Positions 1-6,481 of a DNA stretch of 14,661 nt are shown here, piece by piece. Positions within the stretch are counted from its first letter, which is position 1, and each line of letters opens with the position of its first letter. The notes beneath the pieces are model-generated. The model did not search any database, was not told where the DNA came from, and saw nothing but the letters and a program-made list of their open reading frames with translations. The position numbers and the translations under genes are program-made. This stretch comes from M3007 sp031398055 (lineage in GTDB: Bacteria; Bacteroidota; Bacteroidia; Chitinophagales; Saprospiraceae), in contig JANNMS010000100.1 of assembly GCA_031398055.1 (NCBI GenBank), positions 1 to 14,661 on the forward strand. The letters run 5' to 3'.

Positions 1-102
1 GGTGCGTAGCACCGGAACATTTGACATTGAAATATGACGGTGCTACGCACCTTTTGAATCGCTTTTCCTTGTTTTTCTACAAATATCGAGGTGCTACGCA
101 CC
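1..102. repeat. REP-like palindromic repeat element, left copy (probably cut by window edge)
   Basis: Three copies of a 13-bp palindrome with 5-bp arms and a 3-nt centre lie at 1-13 (GGTGCGTAGCACC) and, inverted, at 39-51 and 90-102 (GGTGCTACGCACC). The last two are joined by a conserved linker containing TTCTACAAATAT. The same arrangement, with the same linker, recurs at 11828-11927. There a fourth core lies outside on the left, so this copy may continue beyond position 1. The inverted pairing of short palindromes resembles REP/REPIN elements. No transposase is visible in the window. Confidence 0.85.
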
Positions 103-176
103 TTTTTGAAACAGCAACTTGAAATCATAATTGAGCCTAAATTTTTTGTGGGTAAATTTCATTTTTGACAACTCGC

Positions 177-218
177 AACGCCCGGCTTCCAATTTTGGAG
201 GTCGGGCGTTTTTTTTGT
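177..218 (+). terminator. Intrinsic terminator of a gene upstream of the window
   Basis: Arms AACGCCCG (177-184) and CGGGCGTT (203-210) are extended by an inner stem around an AATTTT loop. A run of T residues follows directly. This is a classical rho-independent hairpin in the forward direction. The transcript it ends would come from beyond the left edge. There is no A-run on the left side, so it is not expected to work in reverse. Confidence 0.8.
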
Positions 219-372
219 TTTAAAAAAAAATTTTGATTTTTTAAAATTCAAAACCCATGAAAACACCTTTAATTTGAGCCAACAATTTTTAGTAATTAAC
301 GATAGCCCATTAGATAAATCGTTCATCACCAAAAGTTCATAGTTCATCGTTCATAGTTCATAGTTAAATAAA
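219..372 (+). promoter_or_regulatory. AT-rich leader with 7-bp tandem repeats abutting a start codon
   Basis: After the terminator the DNA is very AT-rich and holds no convincing gene. At 335-362 there are four consecutive 7-bp units, GTTCATA/GTTCATC/GTTCATA/GTTCATA, followed by GTTAAATA and the ATG at 373. The unit GTTCATC also occurs once at 321-327. No Shine-Dalgarno sequence precedes the ATG, which is usual for Bacteroidota. I could not assign a clear -33/-7 Bacteroidota promoter. The tandem units could change number by slippage and so alter the leader. Confidence 0.45.
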
Positions 373-1500
373 ATGCAGGCATTATTGACCATCCTTTCCA
401 TCATCATCGGCCTCGTTTTCGTGCTGTTGTTGTTCAGTTTGCTGACTTCGACAGTCATGGAAATCATCGCGGCCATGCTTTCGCTGCGCGGAAAACATTT
501 TTTGATAACGCTCCAAAATATGCTCGGCAGCAAAACAAACGATTTTGTGGGGCATCCATTTTTCAAACAACTTTCCTACGCCGCGCACCGAAAAACGACA
601 CTTTCAGCCTACAAACTGCCCGAATGGATTTCAAAAAACACTTTTTCCGCCGTTTTGGTGGACATTTTGCACAGCGACCAACCAGGCGATATTTCCCAAA
701 AAATCGCCAATTTGCCGGAAGGCGATTTGAAAAAACTGCTCTCGTTTTTGTACCGGCAATCGGATGGAACTGTCAAAGGTTTCCGCGACCGCTGCGAACA
801 ATGGTTCGACGCCGTGATGAACCGCGCCTCGGATTGGTACAAACGTTCGATAAAATGGTGGCTTTTTGGCGTCGGTTTTGTGTTGGCTGCGATTTTCAAT
901 GCCGACACCATCAAAATTTACCAAAGCCTTTCTGCAAACAGCACGTTGCGCCAAGATTTTGTAGCGATGGCCGAAAAAACGGTGGCCAAAACAGATTCAG
1001 TTCCTGCCATGAATTTGGACAAATCGTTGGAACAGGCAACGGGTGATTTTAAAAATTTGACAAAAGTTTACACCGAAGTGGTCCAGTCGCCGCTCGGCCT
1101 TGGTTGGACGGAATCGCAGGGCGGCGGAAATTTGCCGTTTTGGCTGATCAAAATTCTCGGCCTGCTGCTCACCGGGATTGCCGTGACTTTCGGCGCGCCG
1201 TTTTGGTTCGAGGTTTTGAAAAAATTGATTGCCGTCAAAAACATGAAAATGCCGGATGACACGCCGTCCACTTATGTTGTCCCGGCAAATGCCCAGACAT
1301 CCGTCGTTTCGACAATTTCTGGAAAAAAAGACGACGATGTTTTGGAATCTTTCAGTCGAAAATCGCTCGCGCCGCCACCGACAAATTCACCGGCAAATTC
1401 AACGGTAATTTTGGAAAGTTTGCCGAAGGCAAAACCAAAATCGAGGCAGCGGCGGCGGAAACCAAAAACGCCTGGCGAGGACAAAACACCCAGCGAATAA
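373..1500 (+). CDS. Three-segment membrane protein with basic C-terminal tail, unknown function
   Basis: I do not recognise a named family for this 375-residue protein. Hydrophobic segments lie at about residues 4-26, 162-180 and 255-278. Positive charges flank TM1 (LRGKH), TM2 (WYKRSIKWW) and TM3 (LKKLIAVK). By the positive-inside rule, residues 27-160 and the C-terminal tail should be cytoplasmic, and residues 180-254 periplasmic. The tail (about 290-375) is rich in Pro, Lys and Arg and looks disordered. It contains the peptide VLESFSR at 323-329, which also occurs near the C-terminus of the next protein, plus a weaker VILESLPK at 345-352. The gap to the next gene is 41 bp, so co-transcription is likely. 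The ATG at 373 is chosen because the first transmembrane segment starts right after it. A role as membrane partner of the downstream protein is inference. Confidence 0.8.
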   Translation: MQALLTILSIIIGLVFVLLLFSLLTSTVMEIIAAMLSLRGKHFLITLQNMLGSKTNDFVGHPFFKQLSYAAHRKTTLSAYKLPEWISKNTFSAVLVDILHSDQPGDISQKIANLPEGDLKKLLSFLYRQSDGTVKGFRDRCEQWFDAVMNRASDWYKRSIKWWLFGVGFVLAAIFNADTIKIYQSLSANSTLRQDFVAMAEKTVAKTDSVPAMNLDKSLEQATGDFKNLTKVYTEVVQSPLGLGWTESQGGGNLPFWLIKILGLLLTGIAVTFGAPFWFEVLKKLIAVKNMKMPDDTPSTYVVPANAQTSVVSTISGKKDDDVLESFSRKSLAPPPTNSPANSTVILESLPKAKPKSRQRRRKPKTPGEDKTPSE

Positions 1501-1502
1501 CC

Positions 1503-1541
1503 CAATATCCAAATATCTCAATATCAAAATATCTCAACATC
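1503..1541 (+). repeat. 16-bp tandem repeat filling the intergenic gap up to a start codon
   Basis: CAATATCCAAATATCT (1503-1518) is followed by CAATATCAAAATATCT (1519-1534) and the partial unit CAACATC (1535-1541), ending at the ATG of the next gene (1542). The whole gap between the two genes is therefore a short tandem array. The gene upstream is also preceded by a tandem array (335-362), but with a different unit. Confidence 0.75.
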
Positions 1542-2609
1542 ATGCTGACTTCACTTCAACAAATCATTGATGAAAACAAATCGGTCACCACTGATTTTCT
1601 TTCTCAACCTGCCAACCGCGAAGCTGCGCTCGAAATTCAGGCCAAATTGTGCGATTTGGGCATCCTCGACCCCGTAATCGGCGGCGACACGACCACGGCT
1701 TTTGGCCCGATTGGAAAAGGCGACGGCATCCTTGGGCTCAATTCGCGGAATGCTTTGTACGAATTTTACCGTTTGACTGGGCAGAAATACAAAGACCGCG
1801 TGGTCACTCCGGCAATTGCAGATTTGTTGTTGCGCGCCGAACCGGAATCTTTTTTGCCCATCGAATGGGACGAAATGGGCGGCGATTCAGGTGATGTGAT
1901 TTTGGCAAAAAAAATCCTTCGGTACATGCGCGACAAAAATTATTGGATTGCCCGCAGCCCGAAAATGTACAATATTGTCTACGTCGAAGGCATGAATGAC
2001 GACGGAACGCTCAACGAAGACCGTTTCAATGAGTGGAACGACCGCCGTTTTGTTATCCGGATTGCCGCGAAAGGAAAAATCGAAGTCGTCGTCAACGACC
2101 AAGCCACCACCGAGCCCGGTGCATATTATACGATGAAACCCATGAACCCGAACGGCGCGGCGCGCATGGCTTTTGGCCAATATAAAGCGTGGGCGGTCGG
2201 TTTGCACCAAGGCAAGCAGCCAGCGCTCGTTCAACGCGAACTTTTGCGCGTCCACCGCGACTTCAATAAAGATGGAAAACGCAATCCGACCGACCCGATT
2301 GACATCGGAAAATCCTTCGGTGTGAACCAGCACACGACGAGCAAAATCAAAACCCCTGATTTTGTGGGTCAATATTCGGCAGGTTGCCTCGTCGGGCGGC
2401 GGTATTCTTGGCACCTGAAATTCCTCGCTTTTGCCAAAAAAGACATCCGGTTTTTGATGAACAGCGGCTATCTTTTTATGACTGCCGTGATTGCGGGCGA
2501 TGATTTGGTGACCGGAGGTCAAAGTTTGGTGCTCGAATCGTTCAGCCGGAGCGTCGTTGCTGCGCCAGCTTCGAGTGAAAGTGTTGGGTTTCAGGTTTAT
2601 GAAAGTTGA
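1542..2609 (+). CDS. Putative peptidoglycan-active protein: PG-binding-like N-terminus, L,D-transpeptidase-like C-terminus
   Basis: This 355-residue protein has no signal peptide or membrane segment. Residues about 25-80 (ALEIQAKLCDLGIL, then GDGILGLNSRNALYEF) resemble a peptidoglycan-binding repeat as found in lysins. Residues 240-251 (DFNKDGKRNPTD) look like an EF-hand/dockerin-type calcium loop. Then come FGVNQHTT (His264) and VGQYSAGCLVG (Cys282). The order His, then S-x-G-C, is that of L,D-transpeptidase/YkuD-like enzymes, and similar loops occur in phage-type proteins. The middle (110-230) is not recognised. The C-terminus carries VLESFSR at 330-336, shared with the upstream membrane protein at protein level but with different codons. 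Family knowledge suggests action on cell-wall peptides, but missing secretion signals leave its location open. The catalytic assignment rests on motif order only. Confidence 0.6.
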   Translation: MLTSLQQIIDENKSVTTDFLSQPANREAALEIQAKLCDLGILDPVIGGDTTTAFGPIGKGDGILGLNSRNALYEFYRLTGQKYKDRVVTPAIADLLLRAEPESFLPIEWDEMGGDSGDVILAKKILRYMRDKNYWIARSPKMYNIVYVEGMNDDGTLNEDRFNEWNDRRFVIRIAAKGKIEVVVNDQATTEPGAYYTMKPMNPNGAARMAFGQYKAWAVGLHQGKQPALVQRELLRVHRDFNKDGKRNPTDPIDIGKSFGVNQHTTSKIKTPDFVGQYSAGCLVGRRYSWHLKFLAFAKKDIRFLMNSGYLFMTAVIAGDDLVTGGQSLVLESFSRSVVAAPASSESVGFQVYES

Positions 2610-2614
2610 ATTTG

Positions 2615-2637
2615 GGGCGGGTTTGCCCTTATTTTTG
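2615..2637 (+). terminator. Weak candidate terminator
   Basis: GGGC (2615-2618) and GCCC (2625-2628) can form a 4-bp stem with a 6-nt loop, followed by TTATTTTT. It lies 5 bp after a stop codon, where a terminator would be expected. The short stem makes this tentative. The following TTTTTGTAG is also reminiscent of the linker in the GGTGC repeat family, so it may instead be a repeat remnant. Confidence 0.3.
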
Positions 2638-2654
2638 TAGAAAAAAATCAAGAA

Positions 2655-2912
2655 ATGGTCTTACAATATGCTGCTTATGATGAAATCGCTGATTTTTTGG
2701 CTGCGATGAATCCAGTGAAATTGGTGCAATTTCATGCTTCCGACAATTTGCAAAAACGCGTGGAAGAATTGCTTTTCAAAAACCGAGAAGAAGGTTTAAC
2801 GGAAGCCGAGCGCAGCGAATTGGAGCATTATTTAGTGATTGATAATTTGATAAGTTTGGCAAAAATTAGGGCGCAAAAGATGTTGAATCAAACTTATCAA
2901 GTCGAAATATGA
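2655..2912 (+). CDS. Small helical protein partnered with HNH endonuclease
   Basis: This 85-residue acidic, helix-rich protein has no signal or membrane segment. The core LLFKNREEGLTEAERSEL (residues 39-56), then HYLVIDNLISLAKIRAQ, matches a small uncharacterised family I recall from cyanobacteria and Bacteroidota (LLxKNRxGxLTxEExxEL...LAKARA). It is regularly encoded just before an HNH endonuclease of the type found next. Here its TGA overlaps the ATG of that gene (ATGA, 2909-2912), so translation is probably coupled. Function is unknown. A regulator, chaperone or antidote of the nuclease is possible by position only. The DNA of this gene and the next is visibly richer in A+T than aroC. Confidence 0.75.
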   Translation: MVLQYAAYDEIADFLAAMNPVKLVQFHASDNLQKRVEELLFKNREEGLTEAERSELEHYLVIDNLISLAKIRAQKMLNQTYQVEI

Positions 2913-3304
2913 GCCGTTTCATTTCAGAGACTTTACGGCTTTTTGTTTTTCAACGTGCCAATTTTTGCTGTGAATATTGCCGAGTCCCACAAGTCAGTAT
3001 TTTCATAAAATTGCACATTGAACACATCAAAAGCCTAAAACATGGCGGAAAAACGGATGAAAATAATCTTGCTTCGTCTTGCTCGAGTTGTGATTTTTTC
3101 AAAGGTTCTGACCTCGGCACTTTTCTGGATGACGATAATTTGACCCGATTTTTCAACCCCAGAAAAGATATTTGGGATGCCCATTTTGAAATTTCAGAAG
3201 GCGTAATTTATTCAAAAACGTCAATTGGAGAGGCTACTGTTCGCATTTTTCAATTCAACACACCCGAACGGATAATTCTCAGAAAAGAGCTTTTTTCAAA
3301 ATAA
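2909..3304 (+). CDS. HNH endonuclease
   Basis: This 131-residue protein contains a complete zinc-supported HNH fold. CEYC (Cys21, Cys24) and SSCSSCDFFKG (Cys58, Cys61) supply the zinc-knuckle cysteines. IEHI (Glu38, His39), HGG and ENNL (Asn52-Asn53) form the nuclease core. The usual CNxxKG is CDFFKG here, with Asn replaced by Asp62, a modest deviation. The C-terminal part (FFNPRKDIWDAHFE, then GEATVRIFQFNTPER) is typical of this small stand-alone HNH family. Its targets are not established. The start is set by the ATGA overlap with the preceding gene, and the stop overlaps the aroC start (TAATG, 3302-3306). One 60-base stretch inside the gene (3001-3060) contains 21 G+C, against 33 in an aroC stretch (3481-3540), which fits an acquired cassette. 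Confidence 0.88.
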   Translation: MSRFISETLRLFVFQRANFCCEYCRVPQVSIFIKLHIEHIKSLKHGGKTDENNLASSCSSCDFFKGSDLGTFLDDDNLTRFFNPRKDIWDAHFEISEGVIYSKTSIGEATVRIFQFNTPERIILRKELFSK

Positions 3305-4383
3305 TGTCAAACACCACCGGAGTTCTTTTCAAACTCACCACTTTCGGCGAATCGCACGGCGCGGCAATCGGTGCAGTAATTGACGGCTGCCCCGCCGGAC
3401 TCGTTTTTGACCTCGATTTTATCCAAAAAGACCTCGACCGCCGCCGCCCCGGCCAATCTAAAATCGTCACGCAGCGAAAAGAAAGCGACACCGTCCAAAT
3501 CCTTTCCGGCGTTTTTGAAGGAAAAACGACCGGCGCACCCATCGCACTCGTCATCCCGAACGAAGACCAACGCTCGAAAGATTACGACCACCTCGCCGAA
3601 GCCTACCGACCGAGCCACGCAGATTTTACTTGGCAGGAAAAATTTGGACACCGCGACCACCGCGGCGGAGGCCGGACGAGTGCCCGCGAAACTGCCGCCC
3701 GAGTCGCGGGCGGGGCTGTCGCCAAAATGTTTTTGCAGACGCAAGGCATTGAGATTCAGGCGTTTGTCAGCCAAGTTGGGAATGTTTTTTTGAAAAAAAA
3801 CTACACCGAACTCGACCTCGCCGAAGCCGAAAAAAACGACATCCGCTGCCCCGACCCTGAAACTGCAGAGAAAATGATCCGCCTGATTCAAAAAATTAAA
3901 AAAGCAGGAAACACCGTCGGCGGGGTGGTCAATTGTGTCGTTCGCGGCTGCCCGGTCGGCCTCGGAGAACCTGTTTTTGACAAACTCCACGCCGATTTGG
4001 GCAAAGCCATGCTTTCAATAAATGCGGTGAAAGGTTTTGAAATCGGCTCTGGTTTTGCCGCCGCCGGGATGACAGGGATGGAACACAACGACCTCTTTTT
4101 CAATGATTTAGGTCAAATAAAAACCAAAACGAACTTCTCCGGCGGGGTGCAGGGTGGCATTTCGAATGGCATGGATATTTTTTTCCGGGTCGCTTTCAAA
4201 CCTGTCGCGACCATTTTGCGCGACCAAATTTCGGTCAACGCGGCGGGCGAATCCGTCCTTTTAAAAGGCAAAGGCAGGCACGACCCCTGCGTCGTGCCGC
4301 GTGCCGTGCCGATTGTCGAGGCGATGGCCGCGCTGGTTTTGGCCGACCATTTTTTGCGGCAGCGGGCCAATAATTTTCGATAA
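3304..4383 (+). CDS. aroC: Chorismate synthase
   Basis: This enzyme carries out the last step of the shikimate pathway: trans-elimination of phosphate from 5-enolpyruvylshikimate 3-phosphate to give chorismate, using reduced FMN in the cytoplasm. The 359-residue length is normal. All three signature regions are present: FGESHGAAIGAVIDGCPAG (14-32), GHRDHRGGGRTSARETAARV (115-134) and GRHDPCVVPRAVPIVEAM (324-341). No key residue appears missing. The ATG at 3304 overlaps the stop of the HNH gene by one base, so translation may depend on re-initiation from it, which is an odd position for a housekeeping gene. A sugar-nucleotide-type enzyme follows after 79 bp. Confidence 0.97.
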   Translation: MSNTTGVLFKLTTFGESHGAAIGAVIDGCPAGLVFDLDFIQKDLDRRRPGQSKIVTQRKESDTVQILSGVFEGKTTGAPIALVIPNEDQRSKDYDHLAEAYRPSHADFTWQEKFGHRDHRGGGRTSARETAARVAGGAVAKMFLQTQGIEIQAFVSQVGNVFLKKNYTELDLAEAEKNDIRCPDPETAEKMIRLIQKIKKAGNTVGGVVNCVVRGCPVGLGEPVFDKLHADLGKAMLSINAVKGFEIGSGFAAAGMTGMEHNDLFFNDLGQIKTKTNFSGGVQGGISNGMDIFFRVAFKPVATILRDQISVNAAGESVLLKGKGRHDPCVVPRAVPIVEAMAALVLADHFLRQRANNFR

Positions 4384-4462
4384 TTTCCGGGTTGTCATTC
4401 CAGAATTATCGGAGAAAATACGGATTGCAATTCCAAAAAAAATCCTAAAAATTCAATTTTCA

Positions 4463-5605
4463 ATGCCTAAAAAAGTCATGGTCACCGGCTGTTTTGACCT
4501 GTTGCACTCCGGCCACGTCGCGTTTTTGCAGGAAGCCGCACGGCTCGGCGAACTCCACGTTTGCATCGGTTCGGATGAAAATGTGGCCAGTTTGAAAGGT
4601 CGTTACCCGATTTCGCCGGAAGCCGAGCGCGTTTTTATGTTGAAATCATTGGCTTGCGTGGCATCAGTTCGGGTGAACAGAGGGTTCGGAATCCTCGATT
4701 TTTTGGAAGAAATGGAAGACCTGAAACCGGACATTTTTTTTGTAAATGAAGACGGCCACACGCCAACCAAAGAAAAAATCTGCCACGAAAAAGGCATCGA
4801 ATACCAGGTTTCGAAACGCCGACCGCTCGAAAATTTGCCCACCCGCAGCACGACTTCGCTCCGCGTCGAAAATACAATTCCGTTTCGAATTGACCTCGCC
4901 GGCGGTTGGCTAGACCAACCCTGGGTCTCAAAATTTCATCCGGGCGCGGTTTTGACGGCCAGCATCGAACCCGGTTTTGAGTTCAACGACCGCAGCGGCA
5001 TGGCCAGCAGCACCCGAAAAAAAGCCATCGAAATGTGGAAAAACGCCCTGCCCGTCGGCGATGCCGAACGCTTTGCCAAAATGCTTTTCAGTTTTGAAAA
5101 CCCGCCCGGCACGAAAGAAGTCGCTGGTTCGCAGGACGCAATCGGCATCGTTTTTCCTGGTTTGAACAAGTCAAATTATGCTGGAAATTATTGGCCAGAG
5201 AGCATTGAAACCGTTGAAAACGAGGAAGTTATCGCTTTTGTCGAAAGACATTTGTACTTCGTGACCCTCGGCCCGCGGCACTCGGATTATTCTGTTTTGT
5301 CAAATACAAACATCACTGAAACCGGGGCAAAAAATTTGGCGACAGCTGCCGAAAACTGCTGGCAAGCCATTCAAAATCAGAACCTTCTGAAATTTGGAAA
5401 AAATTTCCGGGCATCGTTCGAGGCGCAAATTTCGATGTTCCCAAATATGGCCGATGCCTCCATTTTTGAAATGATTGAAAAATATCGCGACGTGGCGCTC
5501 GGCTGGAAATTGAGCGGAGCCGGCGGTGGCGGCTACCTCGTTTTGGTTTCGGAACGAACCATCGAAAATGCGATTCAGATAAAAATCAGGCGGCGCGGTT
5601 TTTAA
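4463..5605 (+). CDS. Fused nucleotidyltransferase (cytidylyltransferase-like) and GHMP sugar kinase
   Basis: This 380-residue protein has two catalytic modules. Residues 1-135 form a HxGH nucleotidyltransferase: VTGCFDLLHSGHVAFL (HSGH at 15-18), IGSDENV (35-41) and RSTTSLR (128-134, in the place of the ISSTxIR motif). This resembles glycerol-3-phosphate cytidylyltransferase/TagD-type enzymes. Residues 138-380 form a GHMP kinase: RIDLAGGWLD (142-151), SGMASSTRKKA (178-188), AGSQDAIG (221-228) and KLSGAGGGGYLVLV (349-362). The kinase half resembles those of L-fucokinase and heptose-7-phosphate kinase. Together the modules could phosphorylate a sugar or alcohol and activate it as an NDP derivative, but the substrate is unknown. 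An open frame continues back to 4301 inside aroC. The ATG at 4463 is preferred because the conserved domain starts five residues later. Confidence 0.85.
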   Translation: MPKKVMVTGCFDLLHSGHVAFLQEAARLGELHVCIGSDENVASLKGRYPISPEAERVFMLKSLACVASVRVNRGFGILDFLEEMEDLKPDIFFVNEDGHTPTKEKICHEKGIEYQVSKRRPLENLPTRSTTSLRVENTIPFRIDLAGGWLDQPWVSKFHPGAVLTASIEPGFEFNDRSGMASSTRKKAIEMWKNALPVGDAERFAKMLFSFENPPGTKEVAGSQDAIGIVFPGLNKSNYAGNYWPESIETVENEEVIAFVERHLYFVTLGPRHSDYSVLSNTNITETGAKNLATAAENCWQAIQNQNLLKFGKNFRASFEAQISMFPNMADASIFEMIEKYRDVALGWKLSGAGGGGYLVLVSERTIENAIQIKIRRRGF

Positions 5606-5653
5606 GAAACTGACAGTAAATTTTCGGGTACTTAATGTTGAATTTGCAAAAAA

Positions 5654-6382
5654 TCATCCTTTCCGTTCCACCCATTTCATAAAATCTTCGCGCTGACCTT
5701 TGCTGATGGCCAATTGATGCTTTTCGATGTGCACCAAATTGCCCTCGATGCTGTCGATTTTTTCCAAATTCACGATGCTCGACCGATGGATGCGGACGAA
5801 TTGCCCGGCGGGCAAAATTTCTTCCAACTGGCTCATGCCCATCAAAGTAACAATCCGCTGCCGCGCCGTGTGGATGCGCACATATTTTTGCAAAGCCTCG
5901 ATAAAAAGGATTTCGGAAAAAACCACTTTCACGATTTTGTGGTCCGATTTTACAAAAAAATAGTCTGGCGGCGGCTCGGTCGGCGCAGCGGCGGCCTCGT
6001 TTTTTGGGACAATTTGCCCCCGGTCGAGCCAATCCACAGCCTTCGAAACGGCTTTGAAAAAACGTTCAAATTCAATCGGTTTCAACAAATAATCGAGCAC
6101 ATCGAGTTCATAACTTTCGAGCGCGTGCTCCGAAAAAGCGGTGGTCAAAATGGTCGCCGGGCGGCGTTTCAGCATCCGCAAAAGTTCGAGGCCGCTGAGG
6201 TTTGGCATTTGAATGTCCAAAAAAAGCAGGTCGGGCTGGTGTTTTTCGAGGGCAAATTTTGCTTCGATGGCGTTCGGGCAGGTCGCCACGATTTCCAAAT
6301 TTGGGATTTTTGCGACGTGCGCGGCGAGCAATTCGCGCGCCAGCGTTTCGTCGTCGGCGATGATGCAGGTGTATTTTTTCAT
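5654..6382 (-). CDS. LytTR-family response regulator
   Basis: This 242-residue transcription factor has an N-terminal receiver domain (1-120) and a C-terminal LytTR DNA-binding domain (about 140-238). In the receiver, Asp10/Asp11 form the acidic pocket, Asp56 in LLFLDIQMP is the phospho-acceptor, Thr80/Thr81 is the switch position and Lys101 in LLKP is conserved. The linker is Ala/Pro-rich (129-139). The LytTR part shows YFFVKSDHKIVKV, ILFIEALQKYVRIHT and FVRIHRSSIVNL, all family hallmarks. It is transcribed after the histidine kinase, whose stop lies 87 bp upstream. The gap holds a long inverted repeat that could affect the kinase-to-regulator mRNA ratio. The downstream gene is convergent. 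Confidence 0.95.
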   Translation of the reverse strand: MKKYTCIIADDETLARELLAAHVAKIPNLEIVATCPNAIEAKFALEKHQPDLLFLDIQMPNLSGLELLRMLKRRPATILTTAFSEHALESYELDVLDYLLKPIEFERFFKAVSKAVDWLDRGQIVPKNEAAAAPTEPPPDYFFVKSDHKIVKVVFSEILFIEALQKYVRIHTARQRIVTLMGMSQLEEILPAGQFVRIHRSSIVNLEKIDSIEGNLVHIEKHQLAISKGQREDFMKWVERKG

Positions 6383-6395
6383 CCTTTTTCATTTT

Positions 6396-6481
6396 ACCTC
6401 ACCCTAAATCCCTCTCCAATGGAGAGGGACTTTCTGAAATCTTAAAGTCCCTCTCCATTGGAGAGGGATTTAGGGTGAGGT
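6396..6481. repeat. 38-bp perfect inverted repeat inside the kinase-regulator operon
   Basis: Arm 6396-6433 and arm 6444-6481 are exact reverse complements with a 10-nt spacer. Each arm itself contains CCCTCTCC-AAT/ATT-GGAGAGGG, an 8-bp palindrome with a 3-nt centre. In other frames it reads as the LTLNPSPMERD peptide, recognised as a recurring repeat signature in Bacteroidota. The right arm supplies the last three codons (Thr-Ser-Pro) and the TAA of the kinase. As RNA it would fold into a very stable hairpin, but no U-run follows on the minus strand, so simple termination is unlikely. mRNA stabilisation or processing is possible. Confidence 0.9.

Noticed and set aside
1887..2651. Minus-strand open frame antisense to the PG-binding-like gene
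   Set aside because: It overlaps almost completely with a plus-strand gene that has coherent domain structure, and its own translation shows no family features.
3307..3990. Minus-strand open frame antisense to aroC
   Set aside because: The plus strand encodes an unmistakable complete chorismate synthase.
4301..4462. N-terminal extension of the nucleotidyltransferase-kinase into aroC
   Set aside because: The HxGH domain starts just after the ATG at 4463. The extension is an out-of-frame reading of the aroC 3' end.
5714..6445. Plus-strand open frame antisense to the response regulator
   Set aside because: The minus strand encodes clear receiver and LytTR domains. The plus-strand end runs into the inverted repeat.
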